Source of the DNA: Ruminococcus sp.
GTDB taxonomy: Bacteria > Bacillota > Clostridia > Oscillospirales > Ruminococcaceae
Length of the DNA: 64,000 nucleotides
Direction of reading: 5' to 3'
Assembly: GCA_015066935.1 (NCBI GenBank)
Contig: SVNK01000005.1
Location: 58,608-122,607 of the forward strand
In this document: positions 35,135 through 44,800 of the stretch, piece by piece
Layout of the letters: each line of letters begins with the position of its first letter
Numbering within the stretch: the first letter of the stretch is position 1
The notes under the pieces: generated by a model
Told to the model about the DNA's origin: nothing
What the model saw: only the letters and a program-made list of their open reading frames with translations
Databases searched by the model: none
Translations under genes and position numbers: made by a program

Positions 35135-35164
35135 ATTATACATCATTTCATGAAAAGTTGTCAA
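35135..35164 (-). promoter_or_regulatory. Promoter of the zinc-ribbon gene
   Basis: Minus strand -35 TTGACA (35159-35164), 18 nt, -10 TATAAT (35135-35140). An AAAAAGT/ACTTTTTT hairpin at 35178-35204, just upstream, may end the preceding operon. Confidence 0.75.
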
Positions 35165-35211
35165 GTGTTTTCAAAACAAAAAAGTCATCAGACAACTTTT
35201 TTGTGCAATTA

Positions 35212-35646
35212 TCACATTTCCGCAATATCATTTTCGGTAAGCTGAATAACACCTGCATTTGTGAGAACTGATTCGGCATGAGCGTTATCGTCAACTCTTA
35301 TAACAAATGACACTGCCTTGTCGGATGTTCCGAGAAACGCATAGAGGTACTCTACATTTACATTTTCCTCACCGAGAATATTGAGAACACGGCTGAGCTG
35401 TCCCGGAGAATCGGGAATAGAGATTGCTACAACCTCGGTAACCGTTACGGCATATGACGCACCTCTCAGAACATCAACGGTCTTTTCGGTGTCATTGGCA
35501 ATCATTCTTACAATACCGAAGTCACTTGTATCTGCAAGACTGAGTGCTCTGAGGTTAATCCTGTTTTCTCTGAGGGTATTCAATACTCCTGCAAGATTGT
35601 TCGGCTTATTATCCACAAATACTGAAATCTGTTTTACGTTTGACAT
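35212..35646 (-). CDS. Tandem ACT-domain protein
   Basis: 144 residues made of two ACT domains (about 1-70 and 72-144): KQISVFVDNKPNNLAGVLNT and AISIPDSPGQLSRVLNILG are the ligand-loop strands. ACT domains bind amino acids or aryl acids. Such proteins are regularly encoded beside phenylacetate-CoA ligase and indolepyruvate oxidoreductase, as here, and probably regulate that pathway allosterically. Start at MSNVKQIS, with AAGGAGG upstream; the longer frame is the leader. Confidence 0.88.
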   Translation of the reverse strand: MSNVKQISVFVDNKPNNLAGVLNTLRENRINLRALSLADTSDFGIVRMIANDTEKTVDVLRGASYAVTVTEVVAISIPDSPGQLSRVLNILGEENVNVEYLYAFLGTSDKAVSFVIRVDDNAHAESVLTNAGVIQLTENDIAEM

Positions 35647-35756
35647 AGATATACCTCCTTCAATAATCAATTATGAAATGTAATTAATGTGTCCTCAATA
35701 ACCGCCGTCAGGCGGGCTTTGTGCGGTGTTGCCTTAAGTTAATGAGCAGACATTAA

Positions 35757-35969
35757 TTATTCCTCATACATAACAAGGGCAGAAAAGTTGTCTCTGTACT
35801 CGTTTGCGTGGGTCTGTGCATCGTGGCACATAGCGGATGAAGTGCTGTACTTTATGTTGATGACCTTGACTGTGGAAATAAACTGGTTAAGCTCGTTCTC
35901 AAATGTAACGAATCTTGTGTAGCTGTCCTGCTCAGGCATTGAGTTTGTGGAGAAAATTTTAACCTTCAT
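35757..35969 (-). CDS. Small Cse60-like protein
   Basis: 70 residues. The pattern MKVKIFSTNSM...ELNQFISTVKVINIKYSTSS resembles the sporulation-associated Cse60 family: short strand, helix, then VINIKYS strand. Function unknown. Ribosome site TGAGGTG. It lies between paaK and the ACT gene, all co-directional. The 110-nt gap after it has a CCGCC/GGCGG hairpin (35703-35717) that may attenuate read-through. Confidence 0.65.
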   Translation of the reverse strand: MKVKIFSTNSMPEQDSYTRFVTFENELNQFISTVKVINIKYSTSSAMCHDAQTHANEYRDNFSALVMYEE

Positions 35970-36027
35970 AATAACACCTCATTAATTCTTTTTTATTTTC
36001 AACCGCTTTTTCTGCGGCCGTTGAACA

Positions 36028-37335
36028 TTAATCGTGGAGCTTACGTCTGTCGATAACACGTACAGCCTTGCCCTCGCTTCTTGTAATCGACTTGGGAGTT
36101 ACAAGATGAACCTTCGGGTTGATACCTATCATCGCCTTCATTGCTTCAGCAAGGAGTCTCTCCTGCTTCTGCATATCCTTTACCTTATCGGAGAGCTGGT
36201 CGGGATTCATCTCAACACTTACGTCAATAGTGTCGTTGTTGTTAACACGGTCAACCTCGATGAGATAGTTCGGAGAATAGCCCTGCTCAATGAGCACTGC
36301 CTCGATCTGTGACGGGAACACGTTTACGCCACGGATAATCATCATATCGTCGCTTCTGCCCATAGGCTTTGCCATTTTGATGAGCGTTCTTCCGCATGAG
36401 CACTTCTTTCTGCTCAGTACGCAGAGGTCTCTTGTTCTGTATCTGAGAAGCGGGAACGCTTCCTTTGTAATACTTGTGAAAACAAGCTCTCCTACTGAAC
36501 CCTCAGGAAGCACCTCACCTGTATCAGGGTCGATAATCTCAGGGATGAAGTGGTCCTCATTGATATGCATGCCGGTCTGCTCCGAGCACTCAAACGACAC
36601 GCCGGGACCGCTTGTTTCGGTAAGACCGTATATATCATAAGCCTTGATTCCGAGTGATTTCTCAATAGAACGTCTCATTTCCTCTGTCCACGGCTCTGCA
36701 CCGAAAATACCTGCCTTAAGCTTTATATCATCCGTTGTGAGACCCATATCGTGGAGAGTTTCACCGATGTAAGCCGCATATGAAGGAGTACAGCAGATAA
36801 TCGTTGCACCCATATCACGCATAAACTGAATCTGACGCTCTGTATTGCCCGAAGACATGGGAAGTGTAAGACAGCCTACCTTGTGTGAACCGCCGTCAAG
36901 TCCGGGACCGCCCGTAAAGAGTCCGTAACCGTAGCATACCTGACATACATCGTCCTTTGTGCCGCCGACAGCAGTAATGGCTCTTGCACAGCAGTCGTGC
37001 CAGAGGTCGATATCGTTCTTTGTGTAGAATGCCACAACACGCTTGCCTGTTGTTCCGCTTGTAGAGTGGATCTCAGTACACTCAGAAAGCGGCTTTGCAA
37101 GAAGTCCGTAGGGATAAGCGTCACGAAGATCAGCTTTTGTAAGGAAAGGAAGCTTGTGAAGGTCGTCTGTGGACCTGATGTCATCGGGAGTAACCCCCTT
37201 TTCGTCCATAAGGTCACGGTAATACTTCACGTTTTCGTACACGTGCTTTACCTGTGCCACAAGACGCTCGTCCTGAAGCTTCTTCATGTCCTCACGGGAC
37301 ATACACTCAATTTCTTGATTCCAATAGTTTTCCAT
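36028..37335 (-). CDS. paaK: Phenylacetate-CoA ligase
   Basis: 435 residues, ANL superfamily. ATP, aryl acid and CoA give AMP, PPi and aryl-CoA. Motifs: STSGTTGKRV near 91 (P-loop), YGLTETSGPG near 238, YRTRDLCVLSRKKCSCGRT, and the C-terminal SEGKAVRVIDRR with the catalytic Lys. In anaerobes lacking the phenylacetate degradation pathway it works with indolepyruvate oxidoreductase, either to make aromatic amino acids from aryl acids or to ferment them. Follows iorB by 94 nt. Confidence 0.93.
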   Translation of the reverse strand: MENYWNQEIECMSREDMKKLQDERLVAQVKHVYENVKYYRDLMDEKGVTPDDIRSTDDLHKLPFLTKADLRDAYPYGLLAKPLSECTEIHSTSGTTGKRVVAFYTKNDIDLWHDCCARAITAVGGTKDDVCQVCYGYGLFTGGPGLDGGSHKVGCLTLPMSSGNTERQIQFMRDMGATIICCTPSYAAYIGETLHDMGLTTDDIKLKAGIFGAEPWTEEMRRSIEKSLGIKAYDIYGLTETSGPGVSFECSEQTGMHINEDHFIPEIIDPDTGEVLPEGSVGELVFTSITKEAFPLLRYRTRDLCVLSRKKCSCGRTLIKMAKPMGRSDDMMIIRGVNVFPSQIEAVLIEQGYSPNYLIEVDRVNNNDTIDVSVEMNPDQLSDKVKDMQKQERLLAEAMKAMIGINPKVHLVTPKSITRSEGKAVRVIDRRKLHD

Positions 37336-37429
37336 TGGTTTTTCAACTCCTTGTTATATAGATGAACATAATTCATCGGATTACAGAAGCGTTTTTCAGT
37401 TCGCTCCGTATGTGCATTGATTATAGAGT

Positions 37430-38005
37430 TCAGCCTGCATTTCTGCCAAGCTCAAAAGCCTTCTTATTCAGTTCAAGGAACTTCGGAGGAACACACTGCT
37501 CTACTGCCTTGTTCCACACTTCCTCTGAAAATTCGGTACGCTTTGAGAATGCTCCCATAAGCACTACGTTTGAAGCCTTTGCGGTACCTGCCTCCTCGGC
37601 AAGACTGAGAGCGTCAACAGCGACGATTTCTCCGCACTTCTCCCTGAGCTTCTCAACAAGTCCCTCAGGATACTCCGCAGCACCTGTGATGACAGGCATA
37701 GGGTCTATCTGCTGAGTTGATGTGATGAGAGTTCCGCCCTTTTTGAGGTAGGGAAGACATCTTGCAGCTTCAAGAAGCTCGAATGCGATAACAGCGTCAG
37801 CCTCGCCCTTTTCGATTACGGGAGAGTACACCTTCTCGCCGTATTTTACATATGTAACAACGGAACCGCCTCTCTGGCTCATTCCGTGAACCTCGCTCAC
37901 CTTTACGTCATAGCCCTGTGCAAGAAGCACGCTTCCGAGAAGTCTTGAAGCAAGCAGTGAACCCTGTCCGCCGACGCCTACTATCATTATTGATTTTGTA
38001 TCCAT
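37430..38005 (-). CDS. iorB: Indolepyruvate:ferredoxin oxidoreductase beta subunit
   Basis: 191 residues, gamma-type domain of 2-oxoacid oxidoreductases. IVGVGGQGSLLASRLLG at the N-terminus, then VSEVHGMSQRGGSVVTYVKYG, both typical of IorB. With IorA it oxidatively decarboxylates aryl pyruvates to aryl-CoA, reducing ferredoxin, or acts in reverse. Unusually, three small genes separate it from iorA. Ribosome site AAGGAG before MDTKSIMIV. Confidence 0.93.
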   Translation of the reverse strand: MDTKSIMIVGVGGQGSLLASRLLGSVLLAQGYDVKVSEVHGMSQRGGSVVTYVKYGEKVYSPVIEKGEADAVIAFELLEAARCLPYLKKGGTLITSTQQIDPMPVITGAAEYPEGLVEKLREKCGEIVAVDALSLAEEAGTAKASNVVLMGAFSKRTEFSEEVWNKAVEQCVPPKFLELNKKAFELGRNAG

Positions 38006-38012
38006 ACCAAAT

Positions 38013-38198
38013 TTACTCCTTATCGTTATTCCCTGTCCGATTGCAGTCAGACAGAAATTTATTCATCTCATCAAGAGCCTCACGTGCGATTTTCCGTACT
38101 TCGGACTTATGCCTGAAGCTTTCGATGAGTCTGTATATCACATATCCGCAGAGCATAACGCCTGCTCCGCTTAGTTTAAAGTCCTTTTTCATTGTCAT
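38013..38198 (-). CDS. Small membrane-associated protein in the ior operon
   Basis: 61 residues. One weak hydrophobic stretch (LSGAGVMLCGYVIYRLIES, about 9-27) followed by a charged helix (KSEVRKIAREALDEMNKFL). Start ATG overlaps the stop of the preceding gene (ATGA) and iorB begins 7 nt after its stop, so it is well embedded. A second Met two codons in is an alternative start. No family recognised. Confidence 0.6.
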   Translation of the reverse strand: MTMKKDFKLSGAGVMLCGYVIYRLIESFRHKSEVRKIAREALDEMNKFLSDCNRTGNNDKE

Positions 38199-38587
38199 AT
38201 GCCACGAATAAGCTCGAGGTCACCGTCAACAAATCCGATTCCGACAGGCTTTGAGCCGATTACCGAGGAATATTTTCCGTTTTCAAGATAATCCTCTGCC
38301 CAGCCTGTAATGAGCTTCTGTGCGGCTTTCCAGTCCTTATCTTCCTCGTCGGAAAGCTCAACGCAGAATATGTCTTCTTCTGATGACCAGCACTCCTCGC
38401 ACGCCCAGTCAGGGGCGGCAGCGTCAAAAGCCTCGCACGCTACAAGCTGAACACCATAGACGCTGTCCTCGACAGACTCCTCATAGAGGTTGAAGCAGTA
38501 TGCCAGCGTTTCGTCGGGCATATCGTTATTTTCAAGCAGATTGTCAAGCCAGTTGGCAAAAGCATCATATATTTCTACCTGTATCAT
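38195..38587 (-). CDS. Acidic protein of unknown function in the ior operon
   Basis: 130 residues, strongly acidic, no signal or membrane segment. Starts MIQVEIYDAFANWLDNLLEN; later ACEECWSSEEDIFCVEL with three Cys close together, and WKAAQKLITGWAEDYLENG. The size and Trp/acidic content recall small immunity-type or DUF proteins, but no toxin is present. Overlaps neighbours on both sides by 4 nt, showing coupled translation. Confidence 0.65.
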   Translation of the reverse strand: MIQVEIYDAFANWLDNLLENNDMPDETLAYCFNLYEESVEDSVYGVQLVACEAFDAAAPDWACEECWSSEEDIFCVELSDEEDKDWKAAQKLITGWAEDYLENGKYSSVIGSKPVGIGFVDGDLELIRGI

Positions 38588-38793
38588 TCCTTTTCCCTCT
38601 TTGTTTTCTTAAATCTGAAAAGTTCAAGCTTTCCGCACTCGGGGCACTCATAAATACTTGTGGTAAGCGAACCCGAAAGCAAGTTATCCCAATCGCCTGT
38701 TATCCAGCCTGTACGTCCAAGCTGAGTTCTTTTCGTCCCCATATATCTCATTAAAATGTTGCAGTAAGGACAGGTTATTTTTCTGATTTTCAT
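38584..38793 (-). CDS. Small zinc-ribbon protein in the ior operon
   Basis: 69 residues. CPYCNILM near 8-15 and CPECGKLELF near 51-60 give two CxxC pairs for one zinc; the middle is polar, with Trp (TGWITGDWDNLLSG). Similar stand-alone ribbons with a PYC...PECGK pattern are common in Firmicutes, function unknown. It starts 24 nt after iorA and overlaps the next gene by 4 nt. Confidence 0.7.
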   Translation of the reverse strand: MKIRKITCPYCNILMRYMGTKRTQLGRTGWITGDWDNLLSGSLTTSIYECPECGKLELFRFKKTKREKE

Positions 38794-38817
38794 AATTTCA
38801 CCCCATTTTATTACCGC

Positions 38818-40548
38818 TTACAGAATAGCACCTATCTTGCACTGCTCCTGACAGATTCCGCAGCCAACGCACTGTGTATGGTCGATAACAGCCTTTCCGT
38901 CCTTCATGGAAATTGCGGGACAGCCAAGCTTCATGCACATCTTACAGCCAACGCACTTGTCAGCGTCCACCTTGACGGGAGCGTTGTGCTTGACGTATTT
39001 GAGAAGTGCACAAGGTCTGCGTGAAATGATAACAGAAGCCTCGTCTGCTGCAAGTTCCTCCTTGATAGCAGCCTCTGTCTCGGCAAGCTTGTATGGGTCT
39101 ACAACACGTACACGCTTGATTCCGATAGCCTTGCAGAGCTCCTCAAGATTAACGGCAGCGGCAGGATCTCCCTTGAGATTCTTACCTGTTGTGGGGTTCT
39201 GCTGGTGACCTGTCATGCCTGTGATAGAGTTATCAAGAATGATAACGGTTGAATTTGAATTGTTGTATGCGATGTTCACAAGACCTGTCATACCGCTGTG
39301 CATGAAGGTAGAATCGCCGATAACGGCAACACTCTTGTGCTCGCTCTCTGCACCTCTTGCCTTGTTAAAGCCGTGGAGTCCGGAAATTGAAGCTCCCATG
39401 CAGATTGTTGTGTCAATAGCGTTAAGCGGAGCCACAGCACCAAGCGTATAGCATCCGATGTCGCCCGAAACAGTCACGCCGAGCTTCTTGAGACAGTAGA
39501 ACAGTCCACGATGAGGACAGCCTGCACACATTACTGGAGGACGTACAGGAATTGCGTCGTCAAGCGCTACAAACTCCTTCTTCTCCCCGAGAAGCTTCTC
39601 CGCAATTACAGACTGATTGATTTCACCGATACAGCCGAAAATCTCCTTGCCTTCAACATTGGTTACACCGATATTGCGGCAGTGTGACTCAATAATTCCA
39701 TCAAGCTCCTCCACAACGATGATGCGGTCGTACTTTGCGGCAAAATCACGGATGAGCTTCTCAGGCAGAGGATTTACCATGCCGAGCTTCAGTACGGAAG
39801 CCTTTTCTCCGAGAGCCTCCTTGACGTACTGGTATGCTGCACCGTTTGTAATTACACCTAATTCAGCGTTGTCCGAGATTTCAACACGATTGAGGGGAGA
39901 AGTCTCTGCGTACTCGATAAGCTTCTTTGTACGCTCCTCAACGAAAACGTGTCTGCCTCTTGCATAAGCAGGCATCATAACGTATTTCTGGGGATTCTTT
40001 GTATATTCTTTAAGCTCACGCTCCTCACGGTCAAGAGCCTCGACAATGCTCTGTGAGTGCGCAACACGGGTTGACATTCTTACGATAACGGGAGCGTCAA
40101 ATTCCTCGGAAAGCTCAAATGCAAGCTTTACAAAGTCCTTACACTCGCCCGAATCCGACGGTTCAAGCATGGGAACCTTTGCCGCAATCGCATGATGACG
40201 GCTGTCCTGTTCATTCTGGGAAGAATGCATGCCCTGGTCGTCGGCAACGGCAATTACAAGGCCGCCGTTCACGCCCGTATAAGCAGCTGTATAGAGCGGA
40301 TCTGCCGCAACATTGAGTCCTACGTGCTTCATTCCGCAGAAAGCTCTTGCACCTGCGATTGATGCTCCGAGAGCAGCCTCCATGGCTACCTTTTCATTGG
40401 GAGCCCACTCTGCATAGATTTCGTCGTACTTTGCGACCTCCTCGGTAATTTCAGTTGAGGGAGTACCCGGATAGCTTGACACTACCTTGCAGCCTGCCTC
40501 GTATAAGCCTCTTGCAAAGGCTTCATTTCCTAACATAAGCTTCTTCAT
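38818..40548 (-). CDS. iorA: Indolepyruvate:ferredoxin oxidoreductase alpha subunit
   Basis: 576 residues. Thiamine-diphosphate enzyme: MLGNEAFARGLYEAGCKVVSS start, TGVNGGLVIAVADDQG, GCYTLGAVAPLNAID and VAVIGDSTFMHSGM (TPP/Mg site) near 400. The C-terminus has two [4Fe-4S] sites: CVGCKMCMKLGCP and CVGCGICQEQC. Works with IorB on aryl pyruvates. Start at MKKLMLGNEA, with AAAGGAAAA upstream; the longer frame lacks a site. Heads the ior-paaK operon, 85 nt after the HAD gene. Confidence 0.95.
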   Translation of the reverse strand: MKKLMLGNEAFARGLYEAGCKVVSSYPGTPSTEITEEVAKYDEIYAEWAPNEKVAMEAALGASIAGARAFCGMKHVGLNVAADPLYTAAYTGVNGGLVIAVADDQGMHSSQNEQDSRHHAIAAKVPMLEPSDSGECKDFVKLAFELSEEFDAPVIVRMSTRVAHSQSIVEALDREERELKEYTKNPQKYVMMPAYARGRHVFVEERTKKLIEYAETSPLNRVEISDNAELGVITNGAAYQYVKEALGEKASVLKLGMVNPLPEKLIRDFAAKYDRIIVVEELDGIIESHCRNIGVTNVEGKEIFGCIGEINQSVIAEKLLGEKKEFVALDDAIPVRPPVMCAGCPHRGLFYCLKKLGVTVSGDIGCYTLGAVAPLNAIDTTICMGASISGLHGFNKARGAESEHKSVAVIGDSTFMHSGMTGLVNIAYNNSNSTVIILDNSITGMTGHQQNPTTGKNLKGDPAAAVNLEELCKAIGIKRVRVVDPYKLAETEAAIKEELAADEASVIISRRPCALLKYVKHNAPVKVDADKCVGCKMCMKLGCPAISMKDGKAVIDHTQCVGCGICQEQCKIGAIL

Positions 40549-40633
40549 ATATAATTTTCCTTTCTGATGCTCCGCCAATTAACACACATAAAAGCGTGGG
40601 GAGCGTTATTATTTCAGGCAACATCACACAAGC

Positions 40634-41467
40634 TCAGTGCGGTATTGCCTTAACATTCTTCATAAGCCATTCAGCCACGCCGTCCTCATCATTGGAGCCG
40701 ATGACTGTATCGGCAGCCGCCTTCACCTCGGGACGTGCATTTTCCACGGCAATTTTCAGGTCTGCCTCCGCAAACATGGAGAGGTCATTGAGATTATCTC
40801 CGAAGCATATGATCTCGTCATAGCCGAAATCGCTCCTCAGACGCTTCAGTCCGTTGGCTTTCGATGCTCTGTCCGAGAAGATCTCAAGATACCATTTATG
40901 AGTGTACGTATCTTCATAGAATGTGAAGTCCGCACCCTCAATCCCTGCAACAGCCTCCTTGACGGGAAGAAGTATCTCCCTTTCGTCAACTGCCGTGAAG
41001 TAAATCGTACCGCAGTCCGCCTCGTCAAGCATATTGCCGCACTGAACAAATGGCTTGTTGTACTTATTTTTTCTCGCCTCAGCAAAACTGTTCATCACAT
41101 GAGTCGTTATTTTCTCGTAGTACGCCGCAAGAAGTCCCTCACGCACCTTGTACATAAAACAGCTCACACCGCTTTCCTGGAAGATGTCTATGATTTTTCT
41201 CTGAGCTTCAGTCGGTATGGATTCGCTGTAGATATACCTGTCAGCCCTGAGATCGTACATACTCACCCCGTTCATAAGCAGACACGGTGCATTGATGCCG
41301 AGCTTTGCCGTAATCGGCTTCACGGAATAGATTGATCGTGCCGTTGCGACAGAAAACTCCATTCCCTGCTCTGTAAGAGTGTTGATTATTTCTGCTGTGC
41401 GGTCCGTGACCTCTGCCTGTGAATTCAGCAGAGTTCCGTCAAGGTCCGATATGTATAATCGTCTGAT
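40634..41467 (-). CDS. HAD-superfamily (Cof-type) phosphatase with apparent ATC start
   Basis: 277 residues if begun at the ATC codon 41465-41467. HAD motif I, YISDLDGTLLNS, lies at residues 4-15 of this frame, upstream of the first ATG (41362), so the ATG start would remove the catalytic Asp pair. CCGGAGGTG sits 7 nt before the ATC, and no ATG, GTG or TTG exists between the upstream TAA and motif I. Other motifs: SVATARS (motif II), and DEIICFGDNLNDLSMF (motif IV). The cap region and length fit Cof-type sugar or FMN phosphatases. Either a rare ATC initiation, a start-codon mutation or a base error. Confidence 0.8.
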   Translation of the reverse strand: MRRLYISDLDGTLLNSQAEVTDRTAEIINTLTEQGMEFSVATARSIYSVKPITAKLGINAPCLLMNGVSMYDLRADRYIYSESIPTEAQRKIIDIFQESGVSCFMYKVREGLLAAYYEKITTHVMNSFAEARKNKYNKPFVQCGNMLDEADCGTIYFTAVDEREILLPVKEAVAGIEGADFTFYEDTYTHKWYLEIFSDRASKANGLKRLRSDFGYDEIICFGDNLNDLSMFAEADLKIAVENARPEVKAAADTVIGSNDEDGVAEWLMKNVKAIPH

Positions 41468-41851
41468 AGTCTTGCACCTCCGGAAGTAATCACTTTATCA
41501 ATGTCTGCTCAACAACTTAAAATCGGCTTAATATAGCTTTATAAAGTCAATTTTAAGTTGGCAAAGTGTAAAAAAACAATGAGGTTGACATTTTTCTTGC
41601 ACTTTGTTTTGCCCTATAGGACAAAATGAGCTTGACATCAATGAATGTGATGCGTAAATTCCTCATGTTATAAAGAATTTGCGCCCCCCGAACGAAGTTC
41701 GGGGCAATAACCGCCTTACGGCAATTATTGCGGACACATTTATTATAACACATCATCCCTGAAAAGTGAAGACTTTATCTCCTTGAAGTAAAATATTTGT
41801 CGGTAAGCACTAAAACAGACTCAATTTAATGTATATTTTGACTAATACCAA
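41468..41851. other. Intergenic region without recognised gene
   Basis: 384 nt, AT-rich. It has a CCCCGAAC/GTTCGGGG hairpin (41687-41706) and a CCGCCTTACGGC stretch just after it. One 67-codon minus-strand frame has no ribosome site and unlikely composition. Nothing else seen. Confidence 0.6.
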
Positions 41852-41880
41852 GCAAAAGAGGAAGCCTTCACGACTTCCTC
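41852..41880 (-). terminator. Terminator of the trk/adaptor-scaffoldin run
   Basis: Stem GAGGAAG/CTTCCTC (41858-41880, 9-nt loop), followed on the minus strand by TTTTGCTT. Confidence 0.8.
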
Positions 41881-41898
41881 CTTGTTTCATTATCAATC

Positions 41899-44800
41899 TC
41901 ATCCGAGCCATTCACGGATGTCCTGTATCTTACCGCCCGAAGCAAGATATGTGTAGAACGACAGGATCGCTCCGGCATCACCGGCAGTAATCTTTCCGTC
42001 GCCGTCAACATCTGCGGCAAGACGCTGATTTTCCTTCAGTTCAGACGGCTTCTGAGCTGAGCCTGCTGCATATTCGGCAAGAGTAAGTGCGGCGTCATAT
42101 GCACTGATCTTTCCGTCAAGGTCAACGTCGCCGTATTTTATCGAAGGCGGAGGCTCAACGGTCTTTTTCTTGATATTCACGGTAACGGACGGAACATATT
42201 CCTTTCCGTTTATGTACATGTGAATTTTTATCGTAAGAGTTCCCTCTCCTGTGAACGTTACCGAGTTTCCGCCTGTTATCTGTGCAAGACTCCAGTTTGA
42301 AAGCTCTATCCACTGCGACGAAACCTTGCTGCCGTCAGAAACCACGTAAACAGGCTTATAAGTTGTTCCCACAAGAATCGTCTCCGGGTCAGGCTGCTCA
42401 ATGGCGACCGTTAATCCCTGAGGAGGCTTTGTGGTTGTGGATGTGGTTATTGAACTTGTAGTCGTAGTCTTTGTTGTGGTGGTAGTTGTGGTCGTAGTAG
42501 TTGTTGTGGTAGTTGTGGTCGTAGTAGTAGTCGTTGTTGTAGTTGTAGTGGTGGTCGTGGTAGTAGTCGTTGTAGTAGTGGTGGTCGTGGTAGTAGTGGT
42601 GGTCGTGGTAGTAGTCGTTGTAGTAGTGGTGGTCGTGGTAGTAGTGGTGGTCGTGGTAGTAGTCGTGGTTGTAGTGGTTGTGGTAGTCGTGGTGGTTGTA
42701 GAAGTATCAGTTGGCGTAGTTTCAGTTGTTGTAGTGGTAGTTGTAGTTGTTGTAGTTGTTGTGGTAGTAGTTGTTGTAGTTGTAGTAGTAGTCGTCGTTG
42801 TGGTGGTTGTTGTAGTTGTTGTGGTTGTTGTGGTAGTAGTTGTTGTAGTTGTAGTAGTAGTCGTCGTTGTGGTGGTTGTTGTAGTTGTTGTGGTTGTTGT
42901 GGTAGTAGTTGTTGTAGTTGTAGTAGTAGTCGTCGTTGTGGTTGTAGTAGTAGTCGTCGTCGTGGTAGTAGTTGTTGTAGTTGTAGTGGTATGCTCCTCA
43001 ATGTAAATACAACCGTCTATCGTCTGGATGTGGTCGGATATATCACGTCCGTCCGCATCCGATGCGTAAAGATTATCAATCTTTATAGAATATTCGCCGT
43101 TGGGACAGTTCTCCTTTATTCTGAATTCAAATACGATTACATCCGAAAGATGTTCTCCCGCAACAGCGTTTCCTAAGCCGTTTGCAAACGAAAACTCGCT
43201 TATCGCAGCGTTGCAGGCTATTTCTGCCCGATATGCCGCCGATTCTCTTGTTACTCCCACAAGATCAAGCACATTATAATCGAACTTCAGAGTGAACTGT
43301 GCTCCCGAAACCGGAAGGTTACATTCATCAAAATCGTACAGCTTAACAGGTACTTTTATCGTGTCCTTTTTTGTTTCAACAATTATGTGAGGCATTGCCC
43401 AGTTAACTACTCCCATTGTTGTAGTTGTTGTGGTGGTAGTAGTGGCGGTAGTGGTAGTTGTAGTTGTAGTTGTAGTGGTAGTGGTAGTGGTCGTTGTTGT
43501 GGTTGTTGTTGTGGTAGTGGTCGTTGTGGTTGTTGTGGTGGTGGTAGTTGTTGTAGTGGTCGTTGTGACTCCGTCAATAGCATAGAAATCGAAGCCATTT
43601 GTTTCTGCATAATTCTGGGCTGCTGTACCGGTATATCCGTGAATTGTAAGGTCTATACGTGTATAATTGGGATGGTAATAATAGTAGCCAAGTGCATGCT
43701 CGCCAATATAAGTTACAGATTTTGGAATGTATATCTTACTCAGATCGAAAGCATTTAATGCAGCAGTGCTTTCAATTGTTTCTACTCCCTCTTCAAAAAT
43801 GAGTTCTTTGACACTGTGACAGCCATGAAATGCATGGTCGGGAACTTTCTTTATCGAACCCGGAACAACAATCTCTTCAAGAGAAATACAAAGCTGGAAT
43901 GAACATGTACCTATGCTTTCAACCTTGTTAAGGTCGATAGATTTCAGTGAGTGACAAGTTGTAAATGCATACTCATCTATTATTTTAAGACTGTCAGGGA
44001 AATTAATTGTTTCAAGTTCCCTGCAGCGTGAAAACGCCTTGTATCCGATCTCAGTTACTGTATCCGGCAGAGCCACATTCTTTATAATCTGGTTCTCCTC
44101 AAAAGCACAGCTGCCGATTCTCGTTACAGGTCTGCCTTCAATTATACGGGGAATCTCCACATTTGAAGCATTTCCAACATAATTGATTATCGTGACTGTT
44201 CCGTCATCCTCAATTATGTACTTAAGTCCGTCGACATTCGGTCTTGTTGTAGTCGTTGACGTCGTGGTCGGTTTAGAGGTCGTTGTGGTAGTAGTTGTGG
44301 TAGTAGTTGTGGTTGTTGTCGTTGTTGTAGTAGTTGTTGTTGTCGTTGTTGTGGTTGTTGTGGTAGTAGTGGTGGTCGTAGTGGTTGTGGTGGTTGTGGT
44401 AGTTGTAGTTGTAGTGGTAGTAGTTGGTTTTGATGTTGTTGTGGTTGTGGTGGTAGTCGGCTTTGATGTGGTGGTTGCGGTAGTGGTTGTAGTTTTGGTG
44501 GTGGTCTGAGTTACACCGTTCTTGACAGTTATTGAACCATCGGTAAATCTCGGGTCGTAGTGATTTCCGTTCTGGTCGGCAGTGGAGTAGCTTGCGATAT
44601 TCCATCTTACTTTGTATGTACCCTCAGGCGTACCTGCCGGAATCTTGACGTCTATTGTAAAGAAAGTTCCTGTTTTTGCATCACCGCCGCCGTTTTTCAG
44701 CGTAAAATAAATATTATTCCCCTGAACTTCATGCACAAGATCGGCGTTCATTGCTTCGCTTCTCGACGACATCGAAACCGGCTGAAGCGGTGCATCAAAC

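Noticed and set aside
41553-41756. 67-codon minus-strand frame in the gap before the cohesin genes
   Set aside because: No ribosome site and unlikely composition.
42431-43006. Plus-strand polyvaline frame and minus-strand Leu/Gln-rich frame
   Set aside because: Off-frame readings of the polythreonine-coding DNA.
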